A stretch of 64,000 bases of DNA from Prochlorococcus sp. AG-363-P06 (GCA_003280025.1 QCGD01000001.1:186001-250000); one strand, 5' to 3'. Counted from the first letter of the stretch, positions 32,245 through 41,041 are shown. Made by a program: numbers and translations. The notes: generated by a model from the letters alone, not told the origin.

Positions 32245-32640
32245 ATGGCTAATATTATTTCTAAAAAAAAACTACGTGAATTCGGATTGCTTTTAGCATT
32301 CAGTATTCCTTTTGTTTTTGGATTTTTATTTCCTGCATTAAGCGGTCATGATTTTAGAACTTGGACAATTTGGCTTGGTATCATTTTTCTTGTATTTAGT
32401 ATTTTAAATCCCAACTTACTTTTATATCCTTATCGAGTGTGGATGTTTATTGGTCATTTTCTAGGTTTAATTAATTCTAGAATAATCCTCGGTCTTGTCT
32501 TTTTGATAGTATTAGTGCCAATTTCTTTTTTGATGAAGCTTTTCGGTTATGACCCTCTCAGGAAGAAAAAAGTTAATAATAAAAATAGTTATAAGGAAGA
32601 TAAGATAGGATATAAAATTGATCTAAATAGAATTTTTTGA
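32245..32640 (+). CDS. SxtJ-like membrane protein
   Basis: 131 aa with three to four helices (FGLLLAFSIPFVFGFLFPAL; TIWLGIIFLVFSIL; IILGLVFLIVLVPI) and a Lys-rich tail. It fits the SxtJ family, small membrane proteins found beside NodU/SxtI carbamoyltransferases. Biochemical role unknown; presumably positions the enzyme or substrate at the membrane. Confidence 0.82.
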   Translation: MANIISKKKLREFGLLLAFSIPFVFGFLFPALSGHDFRTWTIWLGIIFLVFSILNPNLLLYPYRVWMFIGHFLGLINSRIILGLVFLIVLVPISFLMKLFGYDPLRKKKVNNKNSYKEDKIGYKIDLNRIF

Positions 32641-32641
32641 T

Positions 32642-32803
32642 TTGGAAGCTTTTGTTGAGTTATTAATTGATATTTGGGACTTTCTTAAAGTTAGAAAGAA
32701 GTATTGGCTAGCTCCATTAATTATTACAATTGTTCTGATGGGAACTTTAATAATATTTACGCAAGGTTCTGTTGTAGCTCCATTTATTTATTCTATTTTC
32801 TAA
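32642..32803 (+). CDS. SxtK/DUF5989-like single-helix protein
   Basis: 53 aa from a TTG 1 bp after the previous stop: EAFVELLIDIWDFLKVRKKY, then WLAPLIITIVLMGTLIIFTQ. One amphipathic segment and one helix, matching the ~53-aa protein that follows SxtJ in such clusters. The next ATG is 2 bp after its stop. Confidence 0.75.
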   Translation: MEAFVELLIDIWDFLKVRKKYWLAPLIITIVLMGTLIIFTQGSVVAPFIYSIF

Positions 32804-32805
32804 AA

Positions 32806-33987
32806 ATGAAGCTTTTAAAAAATTCTTTTTTAGAAAAATTTTTTTTGATATTCATATCAATATTTCTGCCAATCATTTTTTTTCAGTTGGTTGATTTTCT
32901 TTATAGTAGAAATACACCTAATTACAATCCATTTCAACTCAGAGATCCTATTAATAATGGTAAATCTTTATATATTTCCAATAGTTTTGGTGTGTATGAT
33001 TTAGGTCCCAATTTTAATGGCGAAAGTCGATACGGAGGAAAATATTTCTTTGTGAAAACTGATGAAAATGGATTCCGAATAAATCATTTAATGGATGAAG
33101 AACATAAAAACAAATCAAACTTAGGGAAAAAAGTTTTTTTTATAGGCGACTCATTTACTTTTGGAGTTGGTTTGGATTGGCAAGAAAGTTTTGTTGGGAT
33201 ACTTAATAAAAAATTTAATATTCATGCTATAAATGCAGGTGTAAATTCACATTCCCCTACTCTTTATAAATTTAAATTAAAAAGATTAATCGAAGAAGGT
33301 TTAATTTCTAATAATCAAAAAATAGTTCTTGGCTTAGATATTAGTGATGTTTACGATGAAGCAACAAGATGGACAGAATACAATGGTATGCCTGCAAATA
33401 TTAATAAATTACGTGAAATGTCAAAAAATAACTTAGCTGTAAATTTTACTAATCAAAACTTATCAGAAAAGGATGGTGGTGTTGAACGAAGAAATATTTA
33501 TAATAAATATAATTTTAAATTAACTTATCAGATATATTACGGGTTGGAAAATTTTGTAAAAAGGTTTATAGACGATATTCAAGTCAGAAATAACGATAGG
33601 TCAAAATTTACTTATAAAGATTGGGAACTTATTGACGAAAATTTCTCACCATTAGGGGTTGAAAATGGTCTGAAAAAAATAAGAAATAATTTAGTAGAGA
33701 TTTCTCAAATTGCAGCTGAGAACAAAAATGAATTGTATATACTTATTTATCCTTGGCCAGCGCAAATGGCATATGAAAGTTCTTTTGATTGGCAAAAATA
33801 TGTAAAAAATATATGTATTGAAATCAATTGTTCTGGAGTAATAGATACTTTCCCTTCTTTTTTGTCATATAAAGAAAACTCCAATTCTTGGCAAAAAAAA
33901 TTATTCATAAGAGGTGATATGCATTTTAATCAAAAAGGTAATTATATTTTGGCAGAAATTATTGCTAATGAACTTAATATCAAATAA
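32806..33987 (+). CDS. SGNH/GDSL-type hydrolase or acyltransferase
   Basis: 393 aa. One N-terminal helix (FFLIFISIFLPIIFFQLVDF) then a soluble domain with block I FFIGDSFTFGVG (Ser nucleophile, about 117) and C-terminal GDMHFNQKGN, the Asp-x-x-His block. The family esterifies or de-esterifies glycans, so with the carbamoyltransferase it probably decorates a cell-surface sugar. ATG at 32806 chosen; the frame upstream overlaps the SxtK-like gene. Last gene of the module. Confidence 0.82.
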   Translation: MKLLKNSFLEKFFLIFISIFLPIIFFQLVDFLYSRNTPNYNPFQLRDPINNGKSLYISNSFGVYDLGPNFNGESRYGGKYFFVKTDENGFRINHLMDEEHKNKSNLGKKVFFIGDSFTFGVGLDWQESFVGILNKKFNIHAINAGVNSHSPTLYKFKLKRLIEEGLISNNQKIVLGLDISDVYDEATRWTEYNGMPANINKLREMSKNNLAVNFTNQNLSEKDGGVERRNIYNKYNFKLTYQIYYGLENFVKRFIDDIQVRNNDRSKFTYKDWELIDENFSPLGVENGLKKIRNNLVEISQIAAENKNELYILIYPWPAQMAYESSFDWQKYVKNICIEINCSGVIDTFPSFLSYKENSNSWQKKLFIRGDMHFNQKGNYILAEIIANELNIK

Positions 33988-33998
33988 GTTTGATTACT

Positions 33999-35201
33999 CT
34001 AATTACTAGATTTATGAAGCAAATAACCTCCTCCACAAATAGAAATCAGAATTGGTGACCACGTCGCAATAATTGGTGTTAACAAACCCTTTACTCCAAA
34101 TGAACTGAATACAAAAGACATTACATAATAAATCAAAATAAGGATCACACTAATACCAAAACCTTGCCCTTTTGAGGATCTAATATTGGATTTTGATCCT
34201 AAACTACTTCCAATTAAACCAAAAACTAAACAAGCACAAGGTAATGTGAATTTCTCCTGAATACGAACTTTAATTCTTCTTCTTTCCTTTAAGTTACCCG
34301 TTTGTTTATATATTTTTTCAGCTTCTAAAGCCTCTCTCAGAGTCATCTTTGCTGCATCTTTAGGTACTTCAGCTAATTTAATGGGACCCTCATCAAATGG
34401 GTATTCATATCTTTTGAATTGAACTGTGGTGGTTTGACCATTTTTATCTACGGAAACTAAACTTCCATTTGAAAATATCCATGAAGTATTTTTTTTATCA
34501 AAAATGGCATTTTCTGCTTTTAAAATTTGTCTTAACTCCATTCTTGACAAATCTAGTACCGTAACATCTTTCATCACATTATTCTCAAACCAGGCTGCAT
34601 AGAAAATATGAGTTAAATAATTATTTAACTTTGTAGGCGTATTTGTTTTCTTTTCAATTCTTGATCCATATCTAGAAAACATAATATTTTGTTTTCCTTC
34701 TTCTGTATTAAAAGATTTACCTATACCCGCTCTTAAAGTTGATTCCGCTAACTTATTGCTTTTAGGGACTAAATTATCATTAAAATAAAAAGTTAATCCC
34801 GTCATGAATATAGAAAGAGCAATAGCTGGTGCAATAATTCTTGACGTTTTTATACCTAAAGATTTCAATGCTAATAATTCAGAGTTCGCTGACAGTTTTC
34901 CATAAGCTAATAGCGTAGAAAGTAAAACTGCCATGGGAAAAGATAAAACTAGAAAGCTTGGTAAACTAAAAAAAATAACTTTCAATGCTAAGAATACTGG
35001 TAAGCCAAATTCAACTATTTTTCTTATTAGATCAAACATCACCCCAACGGATAATGAAATTACAGTAAAAGCGGAAATGGCAAATAGCATTGGAGGCATT
35101 ATTTGCCCTAATAACCATCTATCTAATAAAGGTATTGAATGCCAAGGAGCAATGATTTGATTAACAGTTTTTTTTATTAGTGATTTATTTAAAAATTTCA
35201 A
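33999..35201 (-). CDS. LptF/LptG-family LPS export permease
   Basis: 400 aa: N-terminal helices (LLGQIMPPMLFAISAFTVIS; FLVLSFPMAVLLSTLLAYGK), a periplasmic beta-jellyroll middle and C-terminal helices (LPCACLVFGLIGSSLGSK region onward), the YjgP/YjgQ arrangement. It would work with LptB and LptC to extract LPS from the inner membrane. Which of LptF or LptG cannot be told. Convergent with the SGNH gene, 11 bp apart. Confidence 0.88.
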   Translation of the reverse strand: MKFLNKSLIKKTVNQIIAPWHSIPLLDRWLLGQIMPPMLFAISAFTVISLSVGVMFDLIRKIVEFGLPVFLALKVIFFSLPSFLVLSFPMAVLLSTLLAYGKLSANSELLALKSLGIKTSRIIAPAIALSIFMTGLTFYFNDNLVPKSNKLAESTLRAGIGKSFNTEEGKQNIMFSRYGSRIEKKTNTPTKLNNYLTHIFYAAWFENNVMKDVTVLDLSRMELRQILKAENAIFDKKNTSWIFSNGSLVSVDKNGQTTTVQFKRYEYPFDEGPIKLAEVPKDAAKMTLREALEAEKIYKQTGNLKERRRIKVRIQEKFTLPCACLVFGLIGSSLGSKSNIRSSKGQGFGISVILILIYYVMSFVFSSFGVKGLLTPIIATWSPILISICGGGYLLHKSSN

Positions 35202-36112
35202 CAGTACCTTATTTAATTTTTACTAACTTTTTATAGATTATAAAATATTAATGAATTAGAGATCAATTTAAATTCTTGCGTTATTAATTCAAATCTTTAC
35301 TAGATTTCATATTAAAAGTTAAAACTATAATATTTCAAAAGACTTTAAGCAAAATAATATATTTGGTGGCTTTAAGAAATAAGAATGAAATGTAACTAGA
35401 TTTTCATTTTTTATAGATATTCTTAGTAGAAATAATAATTTTTCTGAGAGTTACTTTATATATTAAAACAATCTATCCTGGATAAAAATATTGCCTATTC
35501 ATTTGAAAATAATCATTACTTTGAACAGTAAAAAGAGCTTGCTTGTATCCCTACTAGCAAACTCTCATGACCTATTAGGTAAATTCAGAACGGCTCCAAC
35601 ATATTCCAAAGTTTATAATCTATTGTCCAATTCTTCTAAGATTAGTTTCTATTTGAAATTTATTTTTATTTTGGAGCCATAAAAATGTTGATAATACAAA
35701 TGGATATATTTGTGAGTTGACTTATTAGATAGTTCGAAAGTAAATTTCAAATGAGTATTTTTAACGTTGTTTTTATACCTGGAATGTTTTTGAATAAGAA
35801 ATAACCTAAATATTAAAAATGGAGAAAAAACTAGCCAATTTTTTTTATTGGATTTTATTGAGATCAGCTGAAAATTATTATGGAGAATCATTAAAAGAGG
35901 CTTCATTCCCTTATACCCCTTATCATTAATTAATAAATCATATTAAATCCTGAGTGATTAACTAATATTCCATATTGTCTAAAATAAATATTTTAAGGAA
36001 ATTTTATCTCTCTTTTAGATATTAAATACCTTATGATCTAACTATTAAGTACAAAAGACTTAATATTTCTTTCTTATTAAGAGATCTAGAAACAAGTTAT
36101 AATCCCATTTAC
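35202..36112. other. Long intergenic region with one hairpin
   Basis: Over 900 bp without a convincing gene; the longest open frames (63-85 codons) have non-protein-like composition and no ribosome-binding sites. The only clear structure is the minus-strand hairpin at 35530-35564, so a small RNA is the most likely content. Confidence 0.5.
35530..35564 (-). ncRNA. Candidate small RNA 3' end (hairpin with T-run)
   Basis: On the minus strand GAGTTTGC and GCAAGCTC arms enclose TAGTAGGGATACAA and end in TTTTT. The preceding TCATGAG and the loop resemble the hairpin after the hli operon at 8091-8124 (TCATGAG, GATAGGGATA). No gene reads into it. The 5' end of such an RNA is not resolvable; only the terminator-like part is given. 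Confidence 0.45.
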
Positions 36113-36241
36113 CTACGTTAAATTTGAAAAAAAGAAGAACCAAATAAAGGCTATTGCATTAAGTCCGAAGATTCCTGCTAGAAATATATATGCAAATTTT
36201 CTTCCAATAAAGGCGGTTTCAGGTTCAAGCTTTACCCTCAT
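36113..36241 (-). CDS. 42-aa membrane protein
   Basis: MRVKLEPETAFIGRKFAYIF then LAGIFGLNAIAFIWFFFFSN: a soluble N-terminus and one long helix. Clean ATG; unknown. Confidence 0.55.
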   Translation of the reverse strand: MRVKLEPETAFIGRKFAYIFLAGIFGLNAIAFIWFFFFSNLT

Positions 36242-36330
36242 TTTTTCTTTTATATATATAAATCAATTTAGCACTTTCTTAAAAACTGATTTTAGTTTTT
36301 AAGAAAACTTTTTAATTAAAATAAATTAAC

Positions 36331-36480
36331 CTAGTCGCAATAGACTAGACATTCTTTCTTAGATGGATTTTTTTTGCATAAATCATCCCAATAACTTAAA
36401 ACAACAGACTTTGTTTCTAAATCATTTTTGAAGTTTTCTTTGTTTTTATTTGGAATAATGAATTTATCATTTAAAGCCAT
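36331..36480 (-). CDS. CLVYCD-family Cys microprotein, cassette copy 2
   Basis: 49 aa. Begins MALNDKFIIPNKNKENF, ends LCKKNPSKKECLVYCD and TAG. C-x3-NP-x4-CLVYCD is shared with 17286-17468 and with the split gene at 9926-10072. No signal peptide, so cytoplasmic; thiol chemistry, metal binding or a C-terminal recognition tag are all possible. It lies 16 bp after the membrane peptide at 36497. Confidence 0.75.
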   Translation of the reverse strand: MALNDKFIIPNKNKENFKNDLETKSVVLSYWDDLCKKNPSKKECLVYCD

Positions 36481-36496
36481 TATTATACTTCCTTAA

Positions 36497-36598
36497 TTAA
36501 TATTGTTGTTTATAACCTTTCTTGGTTTGCGTAACTCTAGCCACAAGATACGTTAGGAAAATTAGCCAGAATACTAATTCTAAACCGATGTTGGACAT
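36497..36598 (-). CDS. 33-aa membrane peptide, cassette copy 2
   Basis: MSNIGLELVFWLIFLTYLVA then RVTQTKKGYKQQY. Homolog of the 33-aa peptide at 9811-9912, with the same helix and the same basic end K-QY. In both cases a CLVYCD gene follows within 13-16 bp. Confidence 0.65.
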   Translation of the reverse strand: MSNIGLELVFWLIFLTYLVARVTQTKKGYKQQY

Positions 36599-36868
36599 TT
36601 GATTTAACTCCAATCATTTGATCTTAGTCTAATACTATTTTTTTTCTTGCGATAGAGTCTTTATACTGATTTATTAGCATTATTACTCTAGGTTTAATCT
36701 TATATATATGCATTGTTGATTATAAAATAATTTGTTTCTAAACTAATTAAATAAAATACTCTCAGTAACCCAATATAATTGTTTAATTCTTTGTAATCTC
36801 TTTTACAGGAAATTCCCTTAAAGTTTTTACTGTGAATAATTTTTAAGTAAGAAATAACTATATAGTTA

Positions 36869-36918
36869 ATTCCAATAAAAAAAAACAGATTTATTAAAAA
36901 TCTGTTTTTTATTGGAAT
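36869..36918. terminator. Long inverted-repeat terminator
   Basis: ATTCCAATAAAAAA...CAGATTT and its complement AAATCTG...TTTTTTATTGGAAT around an ATTAAA loop, so T-runs exist on both strands. It lies 15 bp after the stop of the minus-strand hli pair and is its likely terminator. Confidence 0.8.
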
Positions 36919-36932
36919 ATAAAAGAAATTAT

Positions 36933-37073
36933 TTAGATAAATCCTGGGATTATTTGACCTGTTGTTAAATATGCTCCAACCAGTGCAAGAAAACCCATCA
37001 TAGCAAATCTACCATTTAGCTTTTCAGCTACAATTTTCTCTTTTTCAACTGATTTAGTTTGAGTATTTTTCAT
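36933..37073 (-). CDS. hli: High-light-inducible protein (Hli)
   Basis: 46 aa: a short N-terminus (MKNTQTKSVEKEKIVAEK) resembling that of the tandem Hli copies at 7150-7488, then the Hli helix (LNGRFAMMGFLALVGAYLTT) and GQIIPGFI. The ATG overlaps the upstream stop by one base. Thylakoid photoprotection. Confidence 0.9.
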   Translation of the reverse strand: MKNTQTKSVEKEKIVAEKLNGRFAMMGFLALVGAYLTTGQIIPGFI

Positions 37074-37180
37074 TAGAACCAGCCAGGAATTATTTGACCA
37101 GTTGTTACGTATGCGCCAACGGCTGCTACAAAACCGAGCATTGCTGCCCAGCCATTAAATTTTTCTGCTTCAGGAGTCAT
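37073..37180 (-). CDS. hli: High-light-inducible protein (Hli), MTPEAE type
   Basis: 35 aa, MTPEAEKFNGWAAMLGFVAA to TTGQIIPGWF: differs from the protein at 6720-6827 at only two residues (K7R, A23S). The frame is open upstream to 37276, but the paralog and the promoter element fix the start at 37180. First gene of a two-gene hli operon. Confidence 0.9.
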   Translation of the reverse strand: MTPEAEKFNGWAAMLGFVAAVGAYVTTGQIIPGWF

Positions 37181-37195
37181 TTTGTTTTGATAAAT

Positions 37196-37218
37196 TATGT
37201 AAATAAATATAACATATA
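37196..37218 (-). promoter_or_regulatory. hli promoter element, copy 2
   Basis: Minus strand TATATGTTATATTT, A, TTTACATA; one mismatch to the copy at 6681-6703 and the same distance to the start codon. AT-rich alternating TATATATG continues upstream. Confidence 0.5.
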
Positions 37219-37525
37219 TGTATATATATGTAAAGAAAATATCCTTTGAAGGCGTGATTCCCCTTCTGCTAAGCATTTATGATACATATATGTATTCTAT
37301 GCTCTTGTATCACTATTCTCGAAAGTTATTCTAAGATTTAATTTTTTTTCAAATTAATTTCGAATTAATATATAAGCTTAATTTTTTCAATAATATATGT
37401 TTTAAAGACAGTTACTAGGTATAAAGGCTGTTCTTGATTTATTAAGGTTTGGGCTTCGTTATGAAAAAGAATATTTTTTATTTTAAATAATTGCTATTAA
37501 TTAAGTAATTACTTTTATAAGACTT
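37219..37525. other. Intergenic, divergent promoters
   Basis: Between the hli pair and the gene at 37526. No ORF supported. Contains TATATATG repeats next to the hli promoter and nothing else distinctive. Confidence 0.4.
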
Positions 37526-37690
37526 ATGTCCTTTGCTACTTATTACATGCATTTAGTTTTTTCAACCATTCCTTCTTTATTAAGTTCTGATTGGATACTT
37601 TATTTATTACCTGCTCTAACAGTTTCAATATTATTCTATAGTTTGAAAATAATGTTTTTTAGAGCTCCTAAATTAAGAAGAGCTAAGTAA
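37526..37690 (+). CDS. 54-aa membrane protein
   Basis: Starts MSFATYYMHLVFSTIPSLLS; helix DWILYLLPALTVSILFYSLK; basic end RAPKLRRAK. It precedes the DUF938 gene by 56 bp. Unknown. Confidence 0.6.
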   Translation: MSFATYYMHLVFSTIPSLLSSDWILYLLPALTVSILFYSLKIMFFRAPKLRRAK

Positions 37691-37746
37691 TAATAGAAGT
37701 ATTTGAGTTAATATTATTTGACTTCATATTTTGAAGTGGTTTTAAT

Positions 37747-38370
37747 TTGGATAATAGACTTTTTTTCTCTGCTACTAAAAGAAATAAAACTTTTATAGGT
37801 GATGTTTTATCAAGAATTATTCAAAAAAATGGATCTATTTTAGAAGTTGGGAGTGGAAGTGGAGAGCATGGAGTAGCATTTCAAAAACGCTTCCCAGAAA
37901 CAATATGGCAAACTAGTGATCCAGATTTACGCCATAGGCAAAGTATAAGTTCTTGGATTCTTTATGAAAAATTAAATTTGAAAATGCCTCAACCTTTGGC
38001 AATAGATGTTGAGATAACTCCTTGGAAAATTTCATCAGAGCTAGGTTTATCTCTTCAAGTAATTGTTGCTATTAATTTGATTCATATATCATCTTGGAAT
38101 TGTACTAGATCACTATTTAAAGAGTCTGGTAAATTGCTTAGTAATGGAAAATATTTGATGTTATATGGACCATTTAAGATTGATAATGAGCATATAAGTC
38201 AAAGTAACTATTTATTTGATAAATCATTAAAAATGCAAAACAATAAATGGGGTGTTAGAAATTTGGATAAAGTTAATGAAGAAGCATATGATAATGGCTT
38301 TGCTCAAAAAGAGCTAATCTTCATGCCAGCAAATAATCTTTCTATCATTTATAAAAAAGTATCTGTATAA
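37747..38370 (+). CDS. DUF938-family methyltransferase-like protein
   Basis: 207 aa from TTG. SAM-binding motif I is ILEVGSGSGEHGVAFQ (about 31-46); IWQTSDPD follows as motif II, and LIHISSWNCTRSLF as the DUF938 signature. Substrate unknown. Length is normal for the family. Confidence 0.87.
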   Translation: MDNRLFFSATKRNKTFIGDVLSRIIQKNGSILEVGSGSGEHGVAFQKRFPETIWQTSDPDLRHRQSISSWILYEKLNLKMPQPLAIDVEITPWKISSELGLSLQVIVAINLIHISSWNCTRSLFKESGKLLSNGKYLMLYGPFKIDNEHISQSNYLFDKSLKMQNNKWGVRNLDKVNEEAYDNGFAQKELIFMPANNLSIIYKKVSV

Positions 38371-38414
38371 AATTTTAAATAAGTTAATTTTTAATTAGAA
38401 TTTTTACAAGTAAA

Positions 38415-38576
38415 TTAGCTCGCTAACTTTTCATTCCATTCTTTGTATTTTGGATCTAAATCTACAACTTTTTCTCCTAAACTTAATTGTCTTTCTAATA
38501 ATTTCACTTTAGTAAGAGTTATTATCTCTGAATAGAATTTAATCGGTTGTTTACCATGTAAATTGTCTCCACTCAT
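38415..38576 (-). CDS. 53-aa conserved hypothetical protein
   Basis: MSGDNLHGKQPIKFYSEIIT then LTKVKLLERQLSLGEKVVDL, ending EWNEKLAS. Soluble helical microprotein, convergent with the DUF938 gene. Confidence 0.65.
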   Translation of the reverse strand: MSGDNLHGKQPIKFYSEIITLTKVKLLERQLSLGEKVVDLDPKYKEWNEKLAS

Positions 38577-38692
38577 AAGTTAGTAAATTTATTTCATTAT
38601 ATATTTTTAGGATAAAAAGAAAAGATGTTCTTGTTTTTTTATATTTTTTTCAGATTTACGCAAATTAAAGTGATATTAAAACTTTTTAAACA

Positions 38693-39853
38693 TTATTTTT
38701 TATAAGAAGATTGCCATAAATACTTTCCATCATTGGTTTCTGATTTAACAGCAACGCAATTACAAGCTACATTCCAGAGAGCTTTATGTATAGGGTCTGG
38801 ATTATAAAGATAAGCTTTTTTAAAGGCTTTTTGGATTAAAAAAGTAGCCTTTTTAGCATGATAATGGGGAATAGTTGGACATACATGATGCACTACATGA
38901 CTGGAACCAATATTATGATGCAAAAAATTAAGAATTTTGCCGTAAGGTCTATCAATAGATAGAAATGCTCCTCTCATAAATGAAAATTCTGTATTAGATA
39001 GATGAGGGACATCTGAATCTGTATGGTGGAGCCAGGTATATATTACTAACCAACAATTAACAATTAATAAAGGCCCAAAATAGAGACACACAATTGGAAA
39101 AATTCCATAATTAGATACTAAAAAGATAATCCCTAATATAGTTAAAGCTACCCCAATATCTGATATCCAAACTTTCCTAGTCCAAATTGAAGGCCATAAT
39201 GCATTGGAAAATGGTTTTGTTGGCCAGAAATGATTAGAAGTTCCATATTTTATACCTCCAGTGCTCCCAGTTAATAAATAAGCAGGCCAACCAAATATTA
39301 GATGTAAAATAAGTTGAAGAAGTCCATAGTTTTTCTTACCTAAGTAACGAGAAAAGGCAAGTTCCTTTTCACCTCCAATTTTTTCGGTAATCCCATTCCC
39401 ATAAACAACCAATGGAACATGGGTTTCTCCGTTTGTCACATTATTGGTGAAACGATGATGAACAGCATGTGAACGTTGCCAAGAGAAATAAGGAACAAGG
39501 AGTAATGAATGAAGTAAATAACCTATGGTATTTTCCAAAACCTTGTTCTTTGAGAATGCCCCATGCCCACATTCATGGGCAATTACCCAGAATCCCATCG
39601 CAGTAGTTCCTGATATAAAGGCATAAAGAATCCAAATCGGGATCATTTTTGCAGTAAAAGGAATTGATAATCCTATTAATATGACTACTGATTGAATTAA
39701 GATTGTTTGTAAAAGGTATCTTAAGGAGATCCTTGTTATAGACTTGAAATATTGGTCAGGGATGATATTCTGAAATTCTTTTAAACTTGGAATATCACTC
39801 ATCTTTATTTCAAGTGCTTTGCCTTTAAGGCCAGAGAAATTAATATTACTCAA
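38693..39853 (-). CDS. Acyl-lipid desaturase, delta-12 type
   Basis: 386 aa membrane di-iron enzyme. His boxes are HECGH (about 95-99), HAVHH (about 131-135) and HVVHH (about 319-323), plus HHTDSDVPH. The layout matches cyanobacterial DesA, which introduces the second double bond into membrane-lipid acyl chains using ferredoxin as donor. Regiospecificity cannot be fixed from sequence alone. Confidence 0.88.
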   Translation of the reverse strand: MSNINFSGLKGKALEIKMSDIPSLKEFQNIIPDQYFKSITRISLRYLLQTILIQSVVILIGLSIPFTAKMIPIWILYAFISGTTAMGFWVIAHECGHGAFSKNKVLENTIGYLLHSLLLVPYFSWQRSHAVHHRFTNNVTNGETHVPLVVYGNGITEKIGGEKELAFSRYLGKKNYGLLQLILHLIFGWPAYLLTGSTGGIKYGTSNHFWPTKPFSNALWPSIWTRKVWISDIGVALTILGIIFLVSNYGIFPIVCLYFGPLLIVNCWLVIYTWLHHTDSDVPHLSNTEFSFMRGAFLSIDRPYGKILNFLHHNIGSSHVVHHVCPTIPHYHAKKATFLIQKAFKKAYLYNPDPIHKALWNVACNCVAVKSETNDGKYLWQSSYKK

Positions 39854-39975
39854 ATTTTTTAGGTAAGTATTTAGTTAAATAAAAATTAATTTATATTTTC
39901 TATTATCTATCACAGCATCTGTTTATTAAAGCAATGTGTAGATTGAAACTTCAAGAAAAAATAGATAGTATAAAT

Positions 39976-40107
39976 TTATAGACTGCTAACATATCTCTTA
40001 GGCAATGCAGATTGTTTTCGTGGTTTAACCAAAATAGGCAAAACAATAACTCCTAATGTGAAAACACAAATAGGAGCAACAACCAAAAATATTGATTCTA
40101 AAGACAT
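39976..40107 (-). CDS. 43-aa membrane peptide
   Basis: MSLESIFLVVAPICVFTLGV then IVLPILVKPRKQSALPKRYV: one helix with a basic C-terminus. Upstream of the desaturase on the same strand but over 120 bp away. Confidence 0.55.
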   Translation of the reverse strand: MSLESIFLVVAPICVFTLGVIVLPILVKPRKQSALPKRYVSSL

Positions 40108-40304
40108 AAATTGATTTTTAAATTAACATATGCATAGCATTGATTTTTTTAAAAGTCATGCGTATTTATATCTAATAAGAATAATCTCGTTATAACTTTA
40201 TATATTTATTAAGCAAAGAAGAAAAAAATATTAAAAAAATCAAACTTCTTAAAATTCCATCCTATTTACTATCTACATAATTATATCGATGTAACGTATT
40301 TATT

Positions 40305-40460
40305 ATGAATAAAGATAAAAAATGGATGTTAATTACCTACTATTGTCCAACTCATGGAGATGTAGGAATAATCGAGCCAGTTGAAATAGCCATGGAGGAG
40401 ATCAGTAAAACCCTTGTTAAAAATTCAATACCTCATAAACATCTTGATGAATCAAATTAG
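40305..40460 (+). CDS. Small soluble hypothetical protein
   Basis: 51 aa: MNKDKKWMLITYYCPTHGDV, later VEIAMEEISKTLV and HKHLDESN. The YYCPTHGD segment is suggestive of a metal or thiol site, but nothing more can be said. Confidence 0.6.
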   Translation: MNKDKKWMLITYYCPTHGDVGIIEPVEIAMEEISKTLVKNSIPHKHLDESN

Positions 40461-40737
40461 TTTTGTATTCAATCGCTGTAGTTTAAATAGTTTTAAATAC
40501 TAAAAAAATTAGTTTTAATATAAATAAATCCTATTGATTTGTTGGGAATTTATGTTTCTAGGGAAGGGTAATTAAATTCATCGAAATAAGGAGAAGAGAA
40601 ATTGGTTTAAATTTTTTGTAAGGAAATTTATGGTAATTCAAATTGTTTTAGATCAGATGCCAATTAAGTAATATATAGTTGCTTAAATCCTTTGGTAAAT
40701 AATTATTTTTAAGTCTAGAAAAAGTTACCAATTAGTT

Positions 40738-40890
40738 TTACTCTTCATCTGAGTCACAAGTTAATTCACATTGATTCAGTTCATTACCAGAAATCTTATC
40801 TAAAACTCTTAACATATCAACCTCAGAAAGCTCTCCATTAGAGTTCCATTTTAAAGTTGTTTTTCTTTGTGGATAATTTTTTTTATTCAT
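40738..40890 (-). CDS. RKTTLKWN-family microprotein, copy 2
   Basis: 50 aa: PQRKTTLKWNSNGELSEVDM, then ELNQCELTCDSDEE. It shares QRKTTLKWN-NGELS--DM-R and CEL-C with the protein at 9104-9295. Its ATG overlaps the end of the upstream gene, so the two Cys microproteins are translationally coupled. A GGAGG lies just upstream inside that gene. Confidence 0.75.
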   Translation of the reverse strand: MNKKNYPQRKTTLKWNSNGELSEVDMLRVLDKISGNELNQCELTCDSDEE

Positions 40891-41041
40891 TTTGATTGCC
40901 TCCTTTTAAATGAATTTCTAAGCAATGAGTAACACATTCTTGATGGCCATCTACAATACTGCATTCAGTAATACATTCAAAATATGAATTGATAGCATCT
41001 CTTTCTTCATTCTGATTGGAAGAAATAACTGAATCATTCAT
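40883..41041 (-). CDS. FECI-x2-CS family Cys microprotein, copy 2
   Basis: 52 aa: AINSYFECITECSIVDGHQE then CVTHCLEIHLKGG. It has four Cys in the same spacing as the copy at 15307-15486. It overlaps the next gene by 8 bp (ATGAATAA). Confidence 0.72.
   Translation of the reverse strand: MNDSVISSNQNEERDAINSYFECITECSIVDGHQECVTHCLEIHLKGGNQNE

Noticed and set aside
30386-32803. Saxitoxin biosynthesis
   Set aside because: Only the SxtI/J/K-like trio is present. That trio is widespread next to NodU carbamoyltransferases, and none of the diagnostic sxt polyketide or amidinotransferase genes is in the window.
35649-35906. 85-aa minus-strand ORF as a gene
   Set aside because: Composition is that of random AT-rich DNA, with no ribosome-binding site and no membrane or domain pattern.
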